A stretch of 50,050 bases of DNA. Source: a bacterium (GTDB lineage: Bacteria > Vulcanimicrobiota > Vulcanimicrobiia > Vulcanimicrobiales > Vulcanimicrobiaceae). The DNA is taken from contig JAKAPQ010000002.1 in the NCBI GenBank assembly GCA_021806945.1, positions 1 to 50,050 on the forward strand. The letters are read 5' to 3'. The position numbers were made by a program, and so were the translations under genes. The first letter of the stretch is position 1, and each line of letters opens with the position of its first letter. Positions 49,119-50,050 of the stretch are shown piece by piece. The notes beneath the pieces were generated by a model that saw only the letters and a list, made by a program, of their open reading frames with translations, did not search any database and was not told the origin of the DNA.

Positions 49119-50050
49119 CTACCTGCTGCCGACTATCACCTTCGGTAGCACCGGCGGAGTGCCGAATGCCACGATAAGACGCGAACCGCTCCAGCGGTAT
49201 ATATACGTGTCGCGCCCGGCGTCGCCGTTGTCGGCACAATCCGTGTTCTTCGCAGCGCTTACTGCATAGGTTACGGCAAACCTTGCGGGACCTGCGGCAC
49301 GAACGCCGATGACCCCGCCGATACTCTTCGGCGGAAGTTGGCTCGTATTGCCCAGCAGATGCTCGCCCTCGAAGAAGTACGCGATTCCTCGATAGCATTC
49401 GTCTCCCGTCTCGGCTCTCAAGAGGATCACGTACAGGCGGCGCCCACTCCCATCGGGCGTCCTTACTGCAGAGAGCGGACAGCCGTCGGGCGAGAAGGCG
49501 GCGCAGCTCCGATAGATCGCGCTGACGGTCGCTTCGTCGTGGATGGATTCGGTACCGTTCCGAATAGAACTCACGCGCGGGCCGACCTCGATCAAACTCT
49601 TATGGAGCGTCGGGCCGAGGAACTCGCCGGCAGCCCATACCGTACGCGCCCCTTCGGCAACGCCGTTAAAGACATCGCTGCAGGCGCAACCGGCGATCCG
49701 CTCGCTCGGGACGATGCGCCATCTGGTTCCGTTCCAATGCTCTGCCAGGGGATCGCCAACGCGGCCGCCGTGGCGGCCGACCGCCCATATGTCGTTTCCT
49801 CGCGAAACGATGCCAAAGAGCTGGTTGTCTTGCCCGGCAACGTCCGCGCTCGAAACGACCCGCCACAGATGCCCATCCCAGTGCACGACGAGCGTTTGGT
49901 ATCGTGCTCCAGGTCTTGGCCGGTACGTTCCGGCCGCCCAAACGTCACGCTGCGAAACCGCCGTCACCGCATAGAGCACGTTCTCGGCGCGGCTTGCATT
50001 CGGAACGGCCACGCGGCGCCAAGCGCGGCCGTTCCAGTGCAGCGCCAGGG
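49119..50050 (-). CDS. Propeller-repeat protein (partial, runs off the right edge)
   Basis: The C-terminal 310 residues are visible; the gene starts beyond 50050. Repeats have the form W..G......LV.HW.G..WR.V (LVVHWDGHLWRVVSS, LAEHWNGTRWRIVPS, and LALHWNGRAWRRVAVP at the edge), spaced by about 50 residues, giving a propeller of Kelch- or WD-like type. The middle has several cysteines (CACSDVFNG, CAAFSPDGC). No other domain is visible. It is probably an exported or cell-surface protein; function is unknown. Confidence 0.6.
   Translation of the reverse strand, partial: LALHWNGRAWRRVAVPNASRAENVLYAVTAVSQRDVWAAGTYRPRPGARYQTLVVHWDGHLWRVVSSADVAGQDNQLFGIVSRGNDIWAVGRHGGRVGDPLAEHWNGTRWRIVPSERIAGCACSDVFNGVAEGARTVWAAGEFLGPTLHKSLIEVGPRVSSIRNGTESIHDEATVSAIYRSCAAFSPDGCPLSAVRTPDGSGRRLYVILLRAETGDECYRGIAYFFEGEHLLGNTSQLPPKSIGGVIGVRAAGPARFAVTYAVSAAKNTDCADNGDAGRDTYIYRWSGSRLIVAFGTPPVLPKVIVGSR

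Noticed and set aside
48697-49398. 234-residue N-terminal extension of the third BTAD regulator
   Set aside because: The extra residues are Arg-rich and out of frame with the LuxR HTH gene encoded in the same place; the family start (FRLQLFGTPAL) follows directly after ATG 48696.

Overview
This is a high-GC bacterial chromosome segment. The gene style suggests an environmental lineage of the Candidatus Eremiobacterota (WPS-2) type: lipoproteins with NHL-type propellers, large BTAD/AAA regulators, secreted phosphoesterases and a siroheme-route heme radical-SAM pair. That placement is an inference from remembered family distributions. There is no rRNA or single-copy marker here to settle it. 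No CRISPR array was seen.

Layout. (a) 1-1742: translation block on the minus strand (start of a secE-like gene, tRNA-Trp, rpmG, tRNA-Arg, tRNA-Thr, tRNA-Gly) around a plus-strand fusion of free-methionine-R-sulfoxide reductase and hemerythrin. (b) 1805-6438: two overlapping radical SAM/SPASM genes (AhbC-like and TIGR04053-like), a divergent polytopic membrane protein, a slipin, tRNA-Tyr and tRNA-Asp. (c) 6493-20067: a genomic island in a tRNA-Val(CAC) gene. A perfect 49-bp direct repeat (the 3' half of the tRNA plus flank) bounds it, and a broken tyrosine integrase lies beside the intact tRNA. (d) 20192-25176: thioesterase, cytidylate-kinase-like protein, propeller protein, tRNA-Val(GAC), MFS exporter, nitronate monooxygenase. 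(e) 25332-32118: secreted YncE/phosphatase fusion, two phospholipase-C-like phosphoesterases and a P460-like c-type lipoprotein. (f) 32217-37317: two large BTAD regulators, tail to tail. (g) 37482-45163: secreted proteins, a mazEF pair, and a lipoprotein operon in which an about 1.8-kb NHL-propeller unit has been tandemly duplicated. (h) 45328-50050: a third BTAD/AAA regulator, a TPR remnant, a LuxR-type HTH and a propeller protein running off the right edge.

The island is the richest part. It carries a mazEF pair, a vapC remnant, a HEPN-motif protein and a 180-bp duplicated piece of its gene. It also has a three-gene transposable element (9266-11562) with terminal inverted repeats and a symmetric divergent promoter. 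Next come a small HTH/zinc-ribbon pair with a perfect 24-bp inverted repeat and a truncated adenine/cytosine-N methyltransferase. After these lies a compact type II restriction-modification cassette: C5 methyltransferase, PD-(D/E)XK-like nuclease, controller HTH and Vsr. Three copies of CAGACWATAG abut the start codons of the methyltransferase, controller and vsr genes and are good candidates for controller-protein boxes. Two 3'-truncated IS21 elements, fused tail to tail, fill the right part.

Calls rest on reading motifs and remembered family patterns. No database search was run.
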